64,000 nt of DNA from Solwaraspora sp. WMMA2056 (GTDB taxonomy: Bacteria > Actinomycetota > Actinomycetes > Mycobacteriales > Micromonosporaceae), in assembly GCF_030345095.1 (NCBI RefSeq), contig NZ_CP128360.1:2666001-2730000 (forward strand), given 5' to 3'. Both the position numbers and the translations under genes were made by a program. Shown piece by piece: positions 8,699 to 17,609 of the stretch. Position 1 is the stretch's first letter, and every line of letters starts with the position of its first letter. The notes below the pieces were generated by a model, which saw only the letters and a list, made by a program, of their open reading frames with translations, made no database searches and was not told the DNA's origin.

Positions 8699-11600
8699 CG
8701 GGCGCTCCGGGCAGCCAGTCGGGCCTGTCGGACCTCGATGCCGACCAGGTCGTCCGGGGGCGCGTCGGGGACCTCGTCGTCGAAGCGGGACAACACCCGG
8801 GTCCGCAGCGACACGACGGCGGTCAGCCCGATGCACAGTCCGAACACGACGTACAGCAGGGCGATGCCCCGGCCCGGCCCGACGCCGATCACCGCGCCCA
8901 CCGACGTCGCCAACGCGCCGTCGGGCATCAGCAGCGGCTCCAGTACGGCGGTCGCCAGCGGCGCGATCACCCCCCAGCCGAGCGGCATCGTCGACCAGGC
9001 GACCATCTGGTTGAGGGCGAACACCCGGCCGTGGAACCGGGCCGGCACCTTGATCTGGATGATCGTGTTGTAGATGCCGTTGACCAGGCCCAACGCGCAG
9101 TACATGCCGAAGGCTCCGGCGCCGATGACCAGCAGGCTCGGGCGTAGCCCGGTCACCACGCAGGCCACTGCGATGCCGAGGGTGCCGATCAGCACGGCCC
9201 GCATCCGGTACCGGCGCGGCCCGCCCCAGACCAGCATCACCAGGCCGCCGAGGGCCGCGCCGACGCCGCCGGTGAGCGCGATCCGCGCCACCTCGGCGAG
9301 GTCGGCGAAGCCGAGCACCAGCGGCGAGAGCAGGAACAGCACCGGGAACAGGAAGAGGTTCAGCGCGGCGAAGAAGGCGAGCATGCTGCGGAACTCGCGG
9401 CGGCGCAGCGAGTAGCGCAACCCGCCGAGGATCTCCTGCCCGAGGCTCTCCCGTCGCTGCAGCGCCAACGTGCGGGGGAACCGGATGGCGATCAGCACCG
9501 CGATGGCGAACAGGTACGCGGTCACGTCGATGACCATGATGCCGGCCAGGCCGACCGCCTCGAGTGCGCCGACCGCGAGCAGCGGCACCATGAACTGGGT
9601 CAGCCCGAGCGCGGTCTGGGTCACCCCGTTGGCGTGGCCGAGGAACCGCTTGGGCACCAGCTGCGGCACCGCCGACACGAACGCCAGCCGCTGGAACGCC
9701 AGCACCACCGACAGCCAGCCGACCAGCAGGTAGAAGTGCCAGATCTCGGCCCGGTCGGTGAGCAGCAGCCCGGCCATCACCGCCTTGGCCCCACCGGCGG
9801 CGACGCTCGCGGCCAGCAGCACCCGCCGGCGGCTCGTCCGGTCGATCACCGCCCCGGCCAGCGGCGCGAGCAGCAGGCCGGGCAGCAGGCTGACGATCGA
9901 GAAGAGCGCGAACCGGGCCAGCGAGCCGGTCTCCAGATAGATCCACAGTGGTACGGCGAAGTTGGTCAGTGCCGTACCGGTGGTGGTGATGATCTGGCCG
10001 GCCGCGACCAGGCCGAACCGGCGCAGGCTGGGCGGCGGCCCGGCCGGTTGGTCGGTGGGCGGCCCGGCGGCGGTACGGGACCCGACGGCGGTATCGCCGG
10101 TGGCGGGAGCAGTGGCTGCCGTGCTGACGGCGGCCGCCGCCCCCCGGTCGGAGACCGCCACCAGCCGCCACCCCGGATCCGGGGAGTCGTCGGCCGGTGA
10201 GTTGTCCGCCGGCACCGGGCCGGAGGATCGTGGTCCGTCGGCGGTGGCGTCGGACAGGCCGAGGTGGCTGCCGGTGACGATCGACGCCAGCTCCGCCGCC
10301 CGGTACTTCAGGAAGTAGTGCCCCGCCTCGTCGATCACCGCCAGCGCGGTGCGGTCGGTCAGGAAGTGCCACTCCTGGAACCGTTCCTGATGGAAGTCGG
10401 TGCTGCGGTCCTGCTCGCCGACGACCGAGATCACCGGGGCCCGCAGCGGGGTGACCCGGTCACGCAGCAGCGCGGTGAAGTACTCCTCGGAGACCTGCGC
10501 GTCGTGGCGCATCGCCCGGATCAGGAACGCCATCTCGTCCGGGTCGAGGGACCCGACCGCGGTGCCCTGCGCCTGCAACCAGGTCCGGTAGATCCGGTCA
10601 CTGCGGATCCGGTCCACCAGGCGCATCCGTAGCAGCGGTCCGAGGAGGCCGCCGCTCGGGCGGCCGAACGGGAAGACCGCGCCGAGGTAGACCGCCGTCA
10701 GGTCCCGACCGGCCGCCTCCAACCGGCGGGCCACCTCGGTGGTGACCGCGCCGCCCGGCCCACAGTGTCCGTACAGGATCACCGGCCCGTCGACCCGGTC
10801 GAGGATCTCGCTGACCACCCCGTCGGCGATCTCCTCGATCGGTGCCGGTTCGTCGGCCAGGCCGATGTCGTGACCGGGCATCGCCACCGACAACAGCCGG
10901 TATCCGGGCGGCAGGGCGTCGGCCAGCGGCTGGTAGACGACCGCGCTGCCACCGCCGTACGGGACACAGACCAGGGTCGCGACCGGCCGTCCGGTGGTCA
11001 CCGGGGCGGTCAGCTCGTGCAGCAGGCCGTCGGCCCGCGCGGCACCGTCGGTAAGCAGCGCCGCGAGGTCACGTACGGTCCGGTGCCGGAACAGGTCCAT
11101 CACGGTGACCGACGGCCGTTCGACGTCGGGGCGGACCTGCGGCAGTTGCCGGCGCAGCCGGGCGATCACCTGGGTGGCCAGCAGGGAGTGTCCGCCCAGG
11201 TCGAAGAAGTCGTCGGTGGCACCGACCCGGGGCACCTGCAGGACGGCCTGCCAGATCTCCGCGATCATCGTCTGCACCGGGCCGTGCGGCGCGACGTACG
11301 CCCCGGTGGGTGGCCCGTCGGACGGCTCCGGCAGTGCCGCCCGGTCGACCTTGCCGTGGTCCTGCAGTGGGAGCCGGTCCAGCCAGCAGAACCGGGCGGG
11401 GATCATGTGGTCCGGGAGCCGGTCGGCGAGCAGCCGACGCAGCTCGGCGGGCTCCGGGGCGGCCGGTGGGTCGGCCCTGGGCGCTGCCGGCTGGTCGGCC
11501 CGTTCCAGGTAGCCGACGAGCCGGTCGTCGCGCAGCAGCGCGGCGGCCTGCCGGACCCCGGGCAGTTCCCGCAGGGCCGTCTCGACCTCACCCAGCTCCA

Positions 11601-14367
11601 CCCGGTAGCCACGGATCTTGACCTGGTGGTCGGTGCGGCCGAGGAAGACCAGGTTGCCGTCGGCGCGCCATCTGCCGAGGTCGCCGGTGCGGTACAGCCG
11701 GTCGCCGGGGGCACCGGACGGGTCGTCGACGAACCGCTGCGCGGTCAGTTCCGGCTGGTGCAGGTAGCCCTCGGCGAGCCGGTCGCCGCCGAGGTAGATC
11801 TCGCCGGGCACCCCGACCGGCACCGGCCGCATCCGGGTGTCGAGCACGGACACCCGGGCGTACGGCAGCGGCCGTCCGATAGGGACGCTGCCCGGCCCCC
11901 GCTCGTCGGGTGACACCCGGTACGTGGTGACGCCGACCGTCGCCTCGGTGGGGCCGTAGTGGTTGAACACCGGCACCCCGTGCCCGGCCAGCTCGGCGGC
12001 CCAGGCCAGGTCGGCCGCCTCACCGCCGAGGATCAGGGCCCGCCGGGGCAGCAGCCGGGCGGTGCCCGCCTCGGCGGCCAACGCCCGCAGATGCGACGGG
12101 GTCATCTTCAGGTAGTCGATGGCGTCGGACCGCAGCACCTCGGCGAGTTCGTCGCCGGTGCACCGGCGGGGCACCAGGTGCACGCAGCCGCCGGTCGCCA
12201 GCGCCAGGTAGAAGACCGTCACGCTGAAGTCGAACGACAGCGACTGCAGCAGCGCGTACCGGGCGGCCGGCACCACGGCGAACCGTTCGGCGACGCCGTC
12301 GAGGTAGTTGAGCACCGGCCGGTGGGCGACCGCGACCCCTTTGGGCACCCCGGTGGAGCCGGAGGTGTAGATGACGTACGCCAGGTCGTCGCCGCCGGCA
12401 CCGCCGTCCGGTGGGCGCGTCGGTCGACGCGCCAGCTCCGGGCCGATCCGGTCCAGGCAGATCGCGGCCGCCACCGCCGGTGGCGCCGCGTCGCCACCGA
12501 GCCCGGTACGCACGGTGGTGCTGGTCAGTACGGCGGCCGGCGCGGCGTCGGCGAGCATCAGCGCCAGCCGGGCGGTCGGCTGCTCCGGATCCAGCGGCAG
12601 GTACGCGCCACCGGCGCGCAGCACCCCGAGCAGGGCGACGGCCAGCTGCACCGACTGCTCCAGGCAGACGCCGACCACCCGGCCGGGGCGTACCCCGTGT
12701 TCGCGCAGGTGGTGGGCCAGCTGGTTGGCCTGCCGGTCCAGGTCGGCGTAGCTGATCCGGTCGTCGCCGCAGACCACCGCCGTCGCCTGCCCGGCGGCCA
12801 CCGCGTGCCGGGTGACCAGGTCGGCCAGGGTGGCCGCCCCGGCGGTCACCGGGCGGGGCCGGTCTGCCGGCGGCACCGGCCCGGTCGCGTACCCGTCCAG
12901 CTCCCGCCGCTGCGCGGCGTCGAGCAGCGGCAGGTCCACCACCGGCCGGTCGGGTGCGGCCACGGCGGCCCGCAGCAGCGCCTGGTAGTGGCCGGCGAGC
13001 CGGGCCACGGTCGCGGCGTCGAACAGGTCGGTGTCGTAGACCAGCATCGCCCGCAGCAGCCCGTCGTCGGTTTCGCTGACGTACAGCGACAGGTCGAACC
13101 GGGCGGCGGCGGCGTCGCTGCCGAACGCCGCGGTCTCGATCCCCGCCGGCCACCGGCTCTGCGCCCGCCCGTAGTTCTGCAACGTGAACAGCACCTGGAA
13201 CACCGGTGCCCGGCTGACGTCGCGGCTGACGTTCAACTCCTTGACCAGCCGTTCGAACGGCACCTGCTGGTGGCTGAGCGCCCCGAGCACCCGGCGGCGG
13301 GTACGCCGCAGCACCTCGGCGAAGCTCGGCTCCCCGTCGTCGGCGCCGGGCTCCCCGCTGTCGCCGTCGCCGCGCTGCCCAACGGCACCGCGCTCGCCTG
13401 CGGCGTCGGTGCGCGACAGGTCGGCGCGGATCGCGACCGTGTTGACGAAGAGCCCGACCAGGTTCTCCACCTCCGGCACCACCCGGCCGGCGACCGGGGA
13501 GCCGACGGCGAAGTCCCGCTGACCGCTGTAGCGCGACAGCACGGACTGCCAGCCGGCGAGCAGGATCATGTAGAGGGTGCTGCGGTGCGTGCGGCCGAGC
13601 CGGCGCAGCCCGGCGGTCAGCTCGGCGTCGACGGTGAACCGGTGTACGTCACCGGCGTACGACTGCGCCGCCGGCCGGGGCCGGTCGGTCGGCAGGTCCA
13701 GCGCCGGCACCCCGGCCAGCGTCGTCGTCCAGTACGCCAGCTCCCGTTCGGCGGCCGGACCGTCGGCCCGGTCGCGCTGCCAGCGGGCGTAGTCGACGTA
13801 GTCGATGGCCGGCGGTGGCGGCACCGGCCGGCCGTCGGTGAGCGCGCCGTAGAGGGTGGCGACCTCGGTGAGCAGCAGGTTCAGCGACCAGCCGTCGCTG
13901 ACGATGTGGTGCATCCCGACGTGCAGCACCTGGTCGCCCTCGCCGAGGCGGACCAGCAGCGCCCGCAGCAGCGGGGCGGCCGCCAGGTCGAACGGCGACC
14001 GTACGGCGTCGTCGACCAGCCGCCGGGCGTGTGCCTCGTCGACCGCGTCGGTCACCGTGAACGGCACCGCGACCTCCGGCACCACCTCGACCTGCGGCTC
14101 ACCGTCGGGGCTCTCGGTGAACCGCATGCGCAGGCTGTCGTGGCGGGCGGCGACGGTGTCCAGCGCGGCGCGCAGCAGCCCGGCGTCGAGCGGCCCGCGC
14201 ACCCGTACGGTGCTGTGCACCACGTAGCCGGCGGTGCCCGGGGTCAGCTGCTCGGTGAACCAGATTCGCTCCTGGCCGAACGACAAAGTCGGACTTTGCC
14301 CTTTTCGGTGCTGAATCACGTGTGATTGAATAGGGATGTCCTGCGCTGGTAGGTCAAGATTCGTCAC
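8695..14367 (-). CDS. NRPS (C-A-T-TE) fused to MFS transporter
   Basis: A 1890-residue fusion. Condensation domain about 25-465 (HHIVSDG at 153-159). Adenylation about 520-1020 (YTSGSTG at 667-673, NHYGPTEAT, HGKVDR). Carrier domain with Ser1061 in DLGGHSLL. Thioesterase about 1120-1370, with nucleophile segment GHCGPGG (Cys1202), Asp1320 and His1350. A disordered Ala/Pro/Ser linker lies at about 1377-1450. An MFS-type transporter of about 11-12 helices fills about 1450-1865, with an interhelix DRTSRRR motif. The pocket code read by hand is D-F-T-K-I-G-H-V-G-K, very close to aspartate codes. GTG at 14367 has GAGGG 8 nt upstream; ATG at 14418 would add 17 residues. It is the first gene of the leftward operon. 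NRPS/MFS fusions occur in actinomycetes but are uncommon. Release and export in one chain is inferred. Confidence 0.92.
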   Translation of the reverse strand: MTNLDLPAQDIPIQSHVIQHRKGQSPTLSFGQERIWFTEQLTPGTAGYVVHSTVRVRGPLDAGLLRAALDTVAARHDSLRMRFTESPDGEPQVEVVPEVAVPFTVTDAVDEAHARRLVDDAVRSPFDLAAAPLLRALLVRLGEGDQVLHVGMHHIVSDGWSLNLLLTEVATLYGALTDGRPVPPPPAIDYVDYARWQRDRADGPAAERELAYWTTTLAGVPALDLPTDRPRPAAQSYAGDVHRFTVDAELTAGLRRLGRTHRSTLYMILLAGWQSVLSRYSGQRDFAVGSPVAGRVVPEVENLVGLFVNTVAIRADLSRTDAAGERGAVGQRGDGDSGEPGADDGEPSFAEVLRRTRRRVLGALSHQQVPFERLVKELNVSRDVSRAPVFQVLFTLQNYGRAQSRWPAGIETAAFGSDAAAARFDLSLYVSETDDGLLRAMLVYDTDLFDAATVARLAGHYQALLRAAVAAPDRPVVDLPLLDAAQRRELDGYATGPVPPADRPRPVTAGAATLADLVTRHAVAAGQATAVVCGDDRISYADLDRQANQLAHHLREHGVRPGRVVGVCLEQSVQLAVALLGVLRAGGAYLPLDPEQPTARLALMLADAAPAAVLTSTTVRTGLGGDAAPPAVAAAICLDRIGPELARRPTRPPDGGAGGDDLAYVIYTSGSTGVPKGVAVAHRPVLNYLDGVAERFAVVPAARYALLQSLSFDFSVTVFYLALATGGCVHLVPRRCTGDELAEVLRSDAIDYLKMTPSHLRALAAEAGTARLLPRRALILGGEAADLAWAAELAGHGVPVFNHYGPTEATVGVTTYRVSPDERGPGSVPIGRPLPYARVSVLDTRMRPVPVGVPGEIYLGGDRLAEGYLHQPELTAQRFVDDPSGAPGDRLYRTGDLGRWRADGNLVFLGRTDHQVKIRGYRVELGEVETALRELPGVRQAAALLRDDRLVGYLERADQPAAPRADPPAAPEPAELRRLLADRLPDHMIPARFCWLDRLPLQDHGKVDRAALPEPSDGPPTGAYVAPHGPVQTMIAEIWQAVLQVPRVGATDDFFDLGGHSLLATQVIARLRRQLPQVRPDVERPSVTVMDLFRHRTVRDLAALLTDGAARADGLLHELTAPVTTGRPVATLVCVPYGGGSAVVYQPLADALPPGYRLLSVAMPGHDIGLADEPAPIEEIADGVVSEILDRVDGPVILYGHCGPGGAVTTEVARRLEAAGRDLTAVYLGAVFPFGRPSGGLLGPLLRMRLVDRIRSDRIYRTWLQAQGTAVGSLDPDEMAFLIRAMRHDAQVSEEYFTALLRDRVTPLRAPVISVVGEQDRSTDFHQERFQEWHFLTDRTALAVIDEAGHYFLKYRAAELASIVTGSHLGLSDATADGPRSSGPVPADNSPADDSPDPGWRLVAVSDRGAAAAVSTAATAPATGDTAVGSRTAAGPPTDQPAGPPPSLRRFGLVAAGQIITTTGTALTNFAVPLWIYLETGSLARFALFSIVSLLPGLLLAPLAGAVIDRTSRRRVLLAASVAAGGAKAVMAGLLLTDRAEIWHFYLLVGWLSVVLAFQRLAFVSAVPQLVPKRFLGHANGVTQTALGLTQFMVPLLAVGALEAVGLAGIMVIDVTAYLFAIAVLIAIRFPRTLALQRRESLGQEILGGLRYSLRRREFRSMLAFFAALNLFLFPVLFLLSPLVLGFADLAEVARIALTGGVGAALGGLVMLVWGGPRRYRMRAVLIGTLGIAVACVVTGLRPSLLVIGAGAFGMYCALGLVNGIYNTIIQIKVPARFHGRVFALNQMVAWSTMPLGWGVIAPLATAVLEPLLMPDGALATSVGAVIGVGPGRGIALLYVVFGLCIGLTAVVSLRTRVLSRFDDEVPDAPPDDLVGIEVRQARLAARSAR

Positions 14368-14502
14368 CCAGGCCGCCCTCAATCTCTCGTCATGAACCAT
14401 CAGCCTGACTTGCGTCATCGAGACATGGGAATCAACTTTTGGTGCAAGGTGGTGCAGACGAACGATCGATTCGCTGCACGTCGTGCCGTCGTACCGTCAG
14501 GA
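14368..14502. promoter_or_regulatory. bidirectional control region of the NRPS cluster
   Basis: The spacer between the leftward NRPS operon and the rightward condensation-like genes is visibly richer in A/T than its surroundings, as is the adjoining start of the NRPS gene (from about 14280). An imperfect palindrome CGAACGATCGATTCG lies at about 14460-14474 and could be an operator. No clear pair of -35/-10 boxes was found. Both coding frames continue into the region, so the exact starts remain uncertain. Confidence 0.45.
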
Positions 14503-15912
14503 ATGCGATTCGCGGATGCTGTCGTGCCCACCGAGTGGGCCATGGACGATCTGATCCACGCCGAGTTTCACGCGGGCCGCACCGACCGCGGCCCGATGAC
14601 CTGGGCCCAGCAGGTGATGTGGCGCGCCGCCACCTTGTCGAAGACCCAGCACCTGTTCCTCAACCTGCGCCGGGTGCTCGCGGTGCCCCGCCGGGCACCC
14701 GACGACCTGACCAGCGTGGCGCGGGCGATCGGCACCCTGGTCGGCCGGCACGCCGGGCTGCGGACCCGGGTCTGCCCGACTCCGGAGGGCACCGACCGCC
14801 AGGAGGTCGCCGCCGCTGGGCAGGTGCCGATTCTGGTCGTGGCCGGTGCCGGTGACGGCAGCGAGGCCGCCGCCGGGTTGATGCGCCGCCTCGGCGACGT
14901 CGCGTTCGACCACGCGCGGGAGTGGCCGGTGCGGTTCGCCGTGGTCCAGGTCGACGATCGGGTACGCCAACTGGTACTGATCTTCAGTCACTCCACGGTG
15001 GACGCCTATGCGGTCGACGTGGTCCTGCGTGACTTGCGGTTGATTCTGCTCCGGGGCGACCTGCGCACCCCCGCAGGGCTGCAGTCGCTGGACGTGGCAC
15101 GCCGTCAGCACGGCCCCGACCAGGCCCGGTCGGACCGGGCGGTGGCGTACTGGGCCCGACGGTACGAGCGGCTGGCCGGCACCCCGTTCGACCAGGTGGC
15201 GCCCGAGCTCACCCCCCGGCTGCGCCGGGGCACCCTGGTCTCGCCGGCCGTCGCCACCGCCGCCCGGATGATCGCCGCCACGCATCGCACCAGCGTTTCC
15301 ACGGTGCTGCTCGCCGCGTCCACGGCGCTCGCCGCCGGCGCGACCGACCGGCAGGTCTGCGGTTTGTTCAACATGGCGCACAACCGATTCCGACCCGAGT
15401 ACGTCGACGCCGTGGCCAATCTTGGACAGATCGGCTTCTGTTTCCTTGATGTTGCCGACCGGCCGAGTTTCTTCGAGCTGCTACCACGGATCTACCGGGT
15501 CGCGCTAGACGGCTATTCGCACGCCTACTACGACACCGCAGCGATGCGAAAGAATTTCGAGACGATGGGGTACGACTACACCACGGCATTTCTCCCGCAC
15601 TACTATTTCAACGACGTACGGTTGCCGGCAGGCAACGCGCTCGACGACGTCGTCGAGCGGTCCGAGCCTCAGCTACGGGCCGCCGCCGAGCGCAGCACCT
15701 TCAGCTGGACCGACGGGCTCGACGTCGCCTCCTGGCACCGGCTGATCCACGTCGTGGACGCCCCGGACGCCGTCGGGCTCACCCTGAGCGCGGACAGCCG
15801 GTTCCTGCCACCGGAGACGGTCGAGCCCTACCTGCGGGACCTGGAGCGGCTGCTGATCGAGGCCGCCCACCGTGACGTCGGCTGGCCCTGGCAGCCCGGC
15901 GGGCGCGGCTGA
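14503..15912 (+). CDS. stand-alone condensation-domain-like protein, copy 1
   Basis: A 469-residue protein of the chloramphenicol acetyltransferase/condensation fold. The equivalent of the HHxxxDG motif is SHSTVDA, with the likely catalytic His at 163 and Asp at 167 kept, but the first His and the Gly replaced. Later segments GQIGFCFLD and PHYYFNDVRLP are shared with the next gene, so the two are tandem paralogues. There is no carrier or adenylation domain. It is divergent from the NRPS operon and probably part of the same pathway, perhaps as a trans-acting acyltransferase or ester/amide-forming enzyme (inference). The start is uncertain: ATG 14503 has AGGA immediately before it; ATG 14539, GTG 14524 and ATG 14392 are alternatives. 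Confidence 0.85.
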   Translation: MRFADAVVPTEWAMDDLIHAEFHAGRTDRGPMTWAQQVMWRAATLSKTQHLFLNLRRVLAVPRRAPDDLTSVARAIGTLVGRHAGLRTRVCPTPEGTDRQEVAAAGQVPILVVAGAGDGSEAAAGLMRRLGDVAFDHAREWPVRFAVVQVDDRVRQLVLIFSHSTVDAYAVDVVLRDLRLILLRGDLRTPAGLQSLDVARRQHGPDQARSDRAVAYWARRYERLAGTPFDQVAPELTPRLRRGTLVSPAVATAARMIAATHRTSVSTVLLAASTALAAGATDRQVCGLFNMAHNRFRPEYVDAVANLGQIGFCFLDVADRPSFFELLPRIYRVALDGYSHAYYDTAAMRKNFETMGYDYTTAFLPHYYFNDVRLPAGNALDDVVERSEPQLRAAAERSTFSWTDGLDVASWHRLIHVVDAPDAVGLTLSADSRFLPPETVEPYLRDLERLLIEAAHRDVGWPWQPGGRG

Positions 15913-15920
15913 GCCGTCCG

Positions 15921-17273
15921 GTGCCCAACATTCGGGTCGCCGCGTCGTCGGCCGCCGTGGCACCGCTGACCTGGAGCCAACGCGCCACCTGGCCGGACCG
16001 GGCCGCCTTCGACACCGCCCCGGCGGTGCCCTACCTGCCCCGCACCCTGCGGGTGCCCGACCGGGTCGACGCCGACGTCGGGCGGCTGAGCCGGGCGGTC
16101 GGGCTGCTCGTCGAGCGGCACGCGGCGCTGCGAACCGGCTTCCAGCCGGCCGGCGACGACCTGTGCCAGGTGGTCGCGGCCACCGGCACGCTGCCGGTGC
16201 GCCTGCTCGCCGTACCGCCGTCGCGGGCCGACCCCGACGGTGCGCGGGCCGCGACGGAGCTCGCCGCGGAACTGGCCGCCGACCCGGTGGACCACCGTGA
16301 CGAGTTCGCCCTGCGGGTCGGTCTGGTCCGCTGCGGTGACCGGATACGTCAGGTGGCGCTCGCCTTCAGCCACGCCGTGGTCGACTTCCACGCCGCCGAG
16401 ATCCTGCTGCGGGACCTGCGGCTGGCGGTGCTGCGCGGTGCCGTACCCGGACCGGCCGGCTGGCAACCGGCGGACGTCGCCGCCGACGAGGCGCGCCACG
16501 GCGGCCCCCGGTCGCAGCGGGCGGCGCGGCACTGGCTCGCGCAGTTCGAGCGCCTGCCCGCCGAGATGTTCCCGGCCGGGGTCGGTGCCGGGTCGCATGA
16601 TCCGGTCGGCGCCGGGCCACGGCACCGGGTCGCCCGGTTGGTCTCCGGCGCGGTGGACCTGGCCGCCCGGGCGGTCGCCGCCCGGTACGGGGTGAGCACC
16701 GCCACGGTGCTGCTGGCCGCGATCGCCCTGGCGGTCGCCGACCGGGCCGGCACCGACGGCTGTGGGCTGGTCACCATGTCCAGCAACCGGTTCCGGGTGC
16801 ACCACCGCACCGCCGTCGCCAGCCTCAACCAGATCGGACTGTGTCACCTCGACCTGACCGGCCGGCGTCGCCTCACCGACCTGCTCGGCCCGACCTGGCA
16901 GGCGGCACTGGCGGCGTACCGGCACGCCTACTACGACCCGGCGACGCTGGCGGCGGCGTTCGCCGCGCGTGGACACCACCTCGCCTCCGCGTTGGCACCA
17001 CACTGTTACGTCAACGACCTGCGGCTGCCCCGGGAGAGCGGGCCGGCACCGGTCGCCGACCGGGCGGCACTGTGGGCCGCGACCGACCGCAGTGTGCTGA
17101 CCTGGCTGCCGGCACCGGACCGGTTTGCCTGGCGGTGCCGCTGGCAGGTGATGGACGACCCGGGCGGGGCCGCGCTGGTGGTCACGGCGGACACCGGGTA
17201 CCTGCCGCCCGGCGACGTCGAGGACCTGCTGGTCACCGTCGAGGCGAGCCTGGTGCGGGCCGCCGGCGGCTGA
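15921..17273 (+). CDS. stand-alone condensation-domain-like protein, copy 2
   Basis: A 450-residue paralogue of the preceding gene, starting 9 nt after its stop codon at GTG 15921 and clearly co-transcribed with it. The active-site segment is SHAVVDF (His151, Asp155), again missing the first His and the terminal Gly of HHxxxDG. It shares NQIGLCHLD, the HAYYDPATL segment and PHCYVNDLRLP with copy 1. The proteins are well diverged, so they likely have different acceptor or donor specificity, or act as a heteromer (inference). It could also be inactive and scaffold-like, since the motif is degenerate, but the His-Asp pair argues for activity. A strong hairpin follows at 17341. Confidence 0.87.
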   Translation: MPNIRVAASSAAVAPLTWSQRATWPDRAAFDTAPAVPYLPRTLRVPDRVDADVGRLSRAVGLLVERHAALRTGFQPAGDDLCQVVAATGTLPVRLLAVPPSRADPDGARAATELAAELAADPVDHRDEFALRVGLVRCGDRIRQVALAFSHAVVDFHAAEILLRDLRLAVLRGAVPGPAGWQPADVAADEARHGGPRSQRAARHWLAQFERLPAEMFPAGVGAGSHDPVGAGPRHRVARLVSGAVDLAARAVAARYGVSTATVLLAAIALAVADRAGTDGCGLVTMSSNRFRVHHRTAVASLNQIGLCHLDLTGRRRLTDLLGPTWQAALAAYRHAYYDPATLAAAFAARGHHLASALAPHCYVNDLRLPRESGPAPVADRAALWAATDRSVLTWLPAPDRFAWRCRWQVMDDPGGAALVVTADTGYLPPGDVEDLLVTVEASLVRAAGG

Positions 17274-17340
17274 CCCGGCGACCGGGGCCCAGAGGTTGCA
17301 CTGTGGGGGATGGCCCGGTCACTGTTCCACCTGAAAGTGT

Positions 17341-17375
17341 CCTGCCCCGCCCCCGTCGTGTGGGGGCGGGGCAGG
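17341..17375 (+). terminator. 14-bp perfect hairpin after the condensation-like genes
   Basis: CCTGCCCCGCCCCC (17341-17354) pairs perfectly with 17362-17375 around a 7-nt loop. It lacks a U-tract, as is common in high-GC actinomycetes. It lies between two convergent transcription units and may stop both. The rest of 17274-17609 holds no gene; only a smaller GTAGGC...GCCTAC hairpin at 17381-17398 was seen. Confidence 0.75.
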
Positions 17376-17609
17376 TCGCGGTAGGCGTGGTTGCCTACGG
17401 AACGCGAGGTGACCTCCGCAGGTGGCCGGATCAGGCCACCGTCACCGGGTTGGCCGGTGCTGGCGGAGCCACTGAGCTCCAGCAGGCTAGCGGCGGTGGT
17501 CTGCGGCGGTGCGGCGGCGCCGGGCGATGGTGAGCTGCGCCGCACCGCCACCCATTTCCGACACCCATCGGCGCGACGGCGGTCACCGGGCGGAGTCAGC
17601 GGGCGGGAG

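Noticed and set aside
7142-10372. Ligase start at 10372 giving 1076 residues
   Set aside because: The extra 558 residues are out-of-frame overlap with the NRPS-MFS gene; the GTGA overlap and ribosome site support GTG at 8698.
11959-14325. 788-residue open frame on + strand
   Set aside because: Antisense to conserved C and A domains of the NRPS-MFS gene; composition is that of a high-GC shadow frame (Arg/Gly/Pro/Val-rich, no family).
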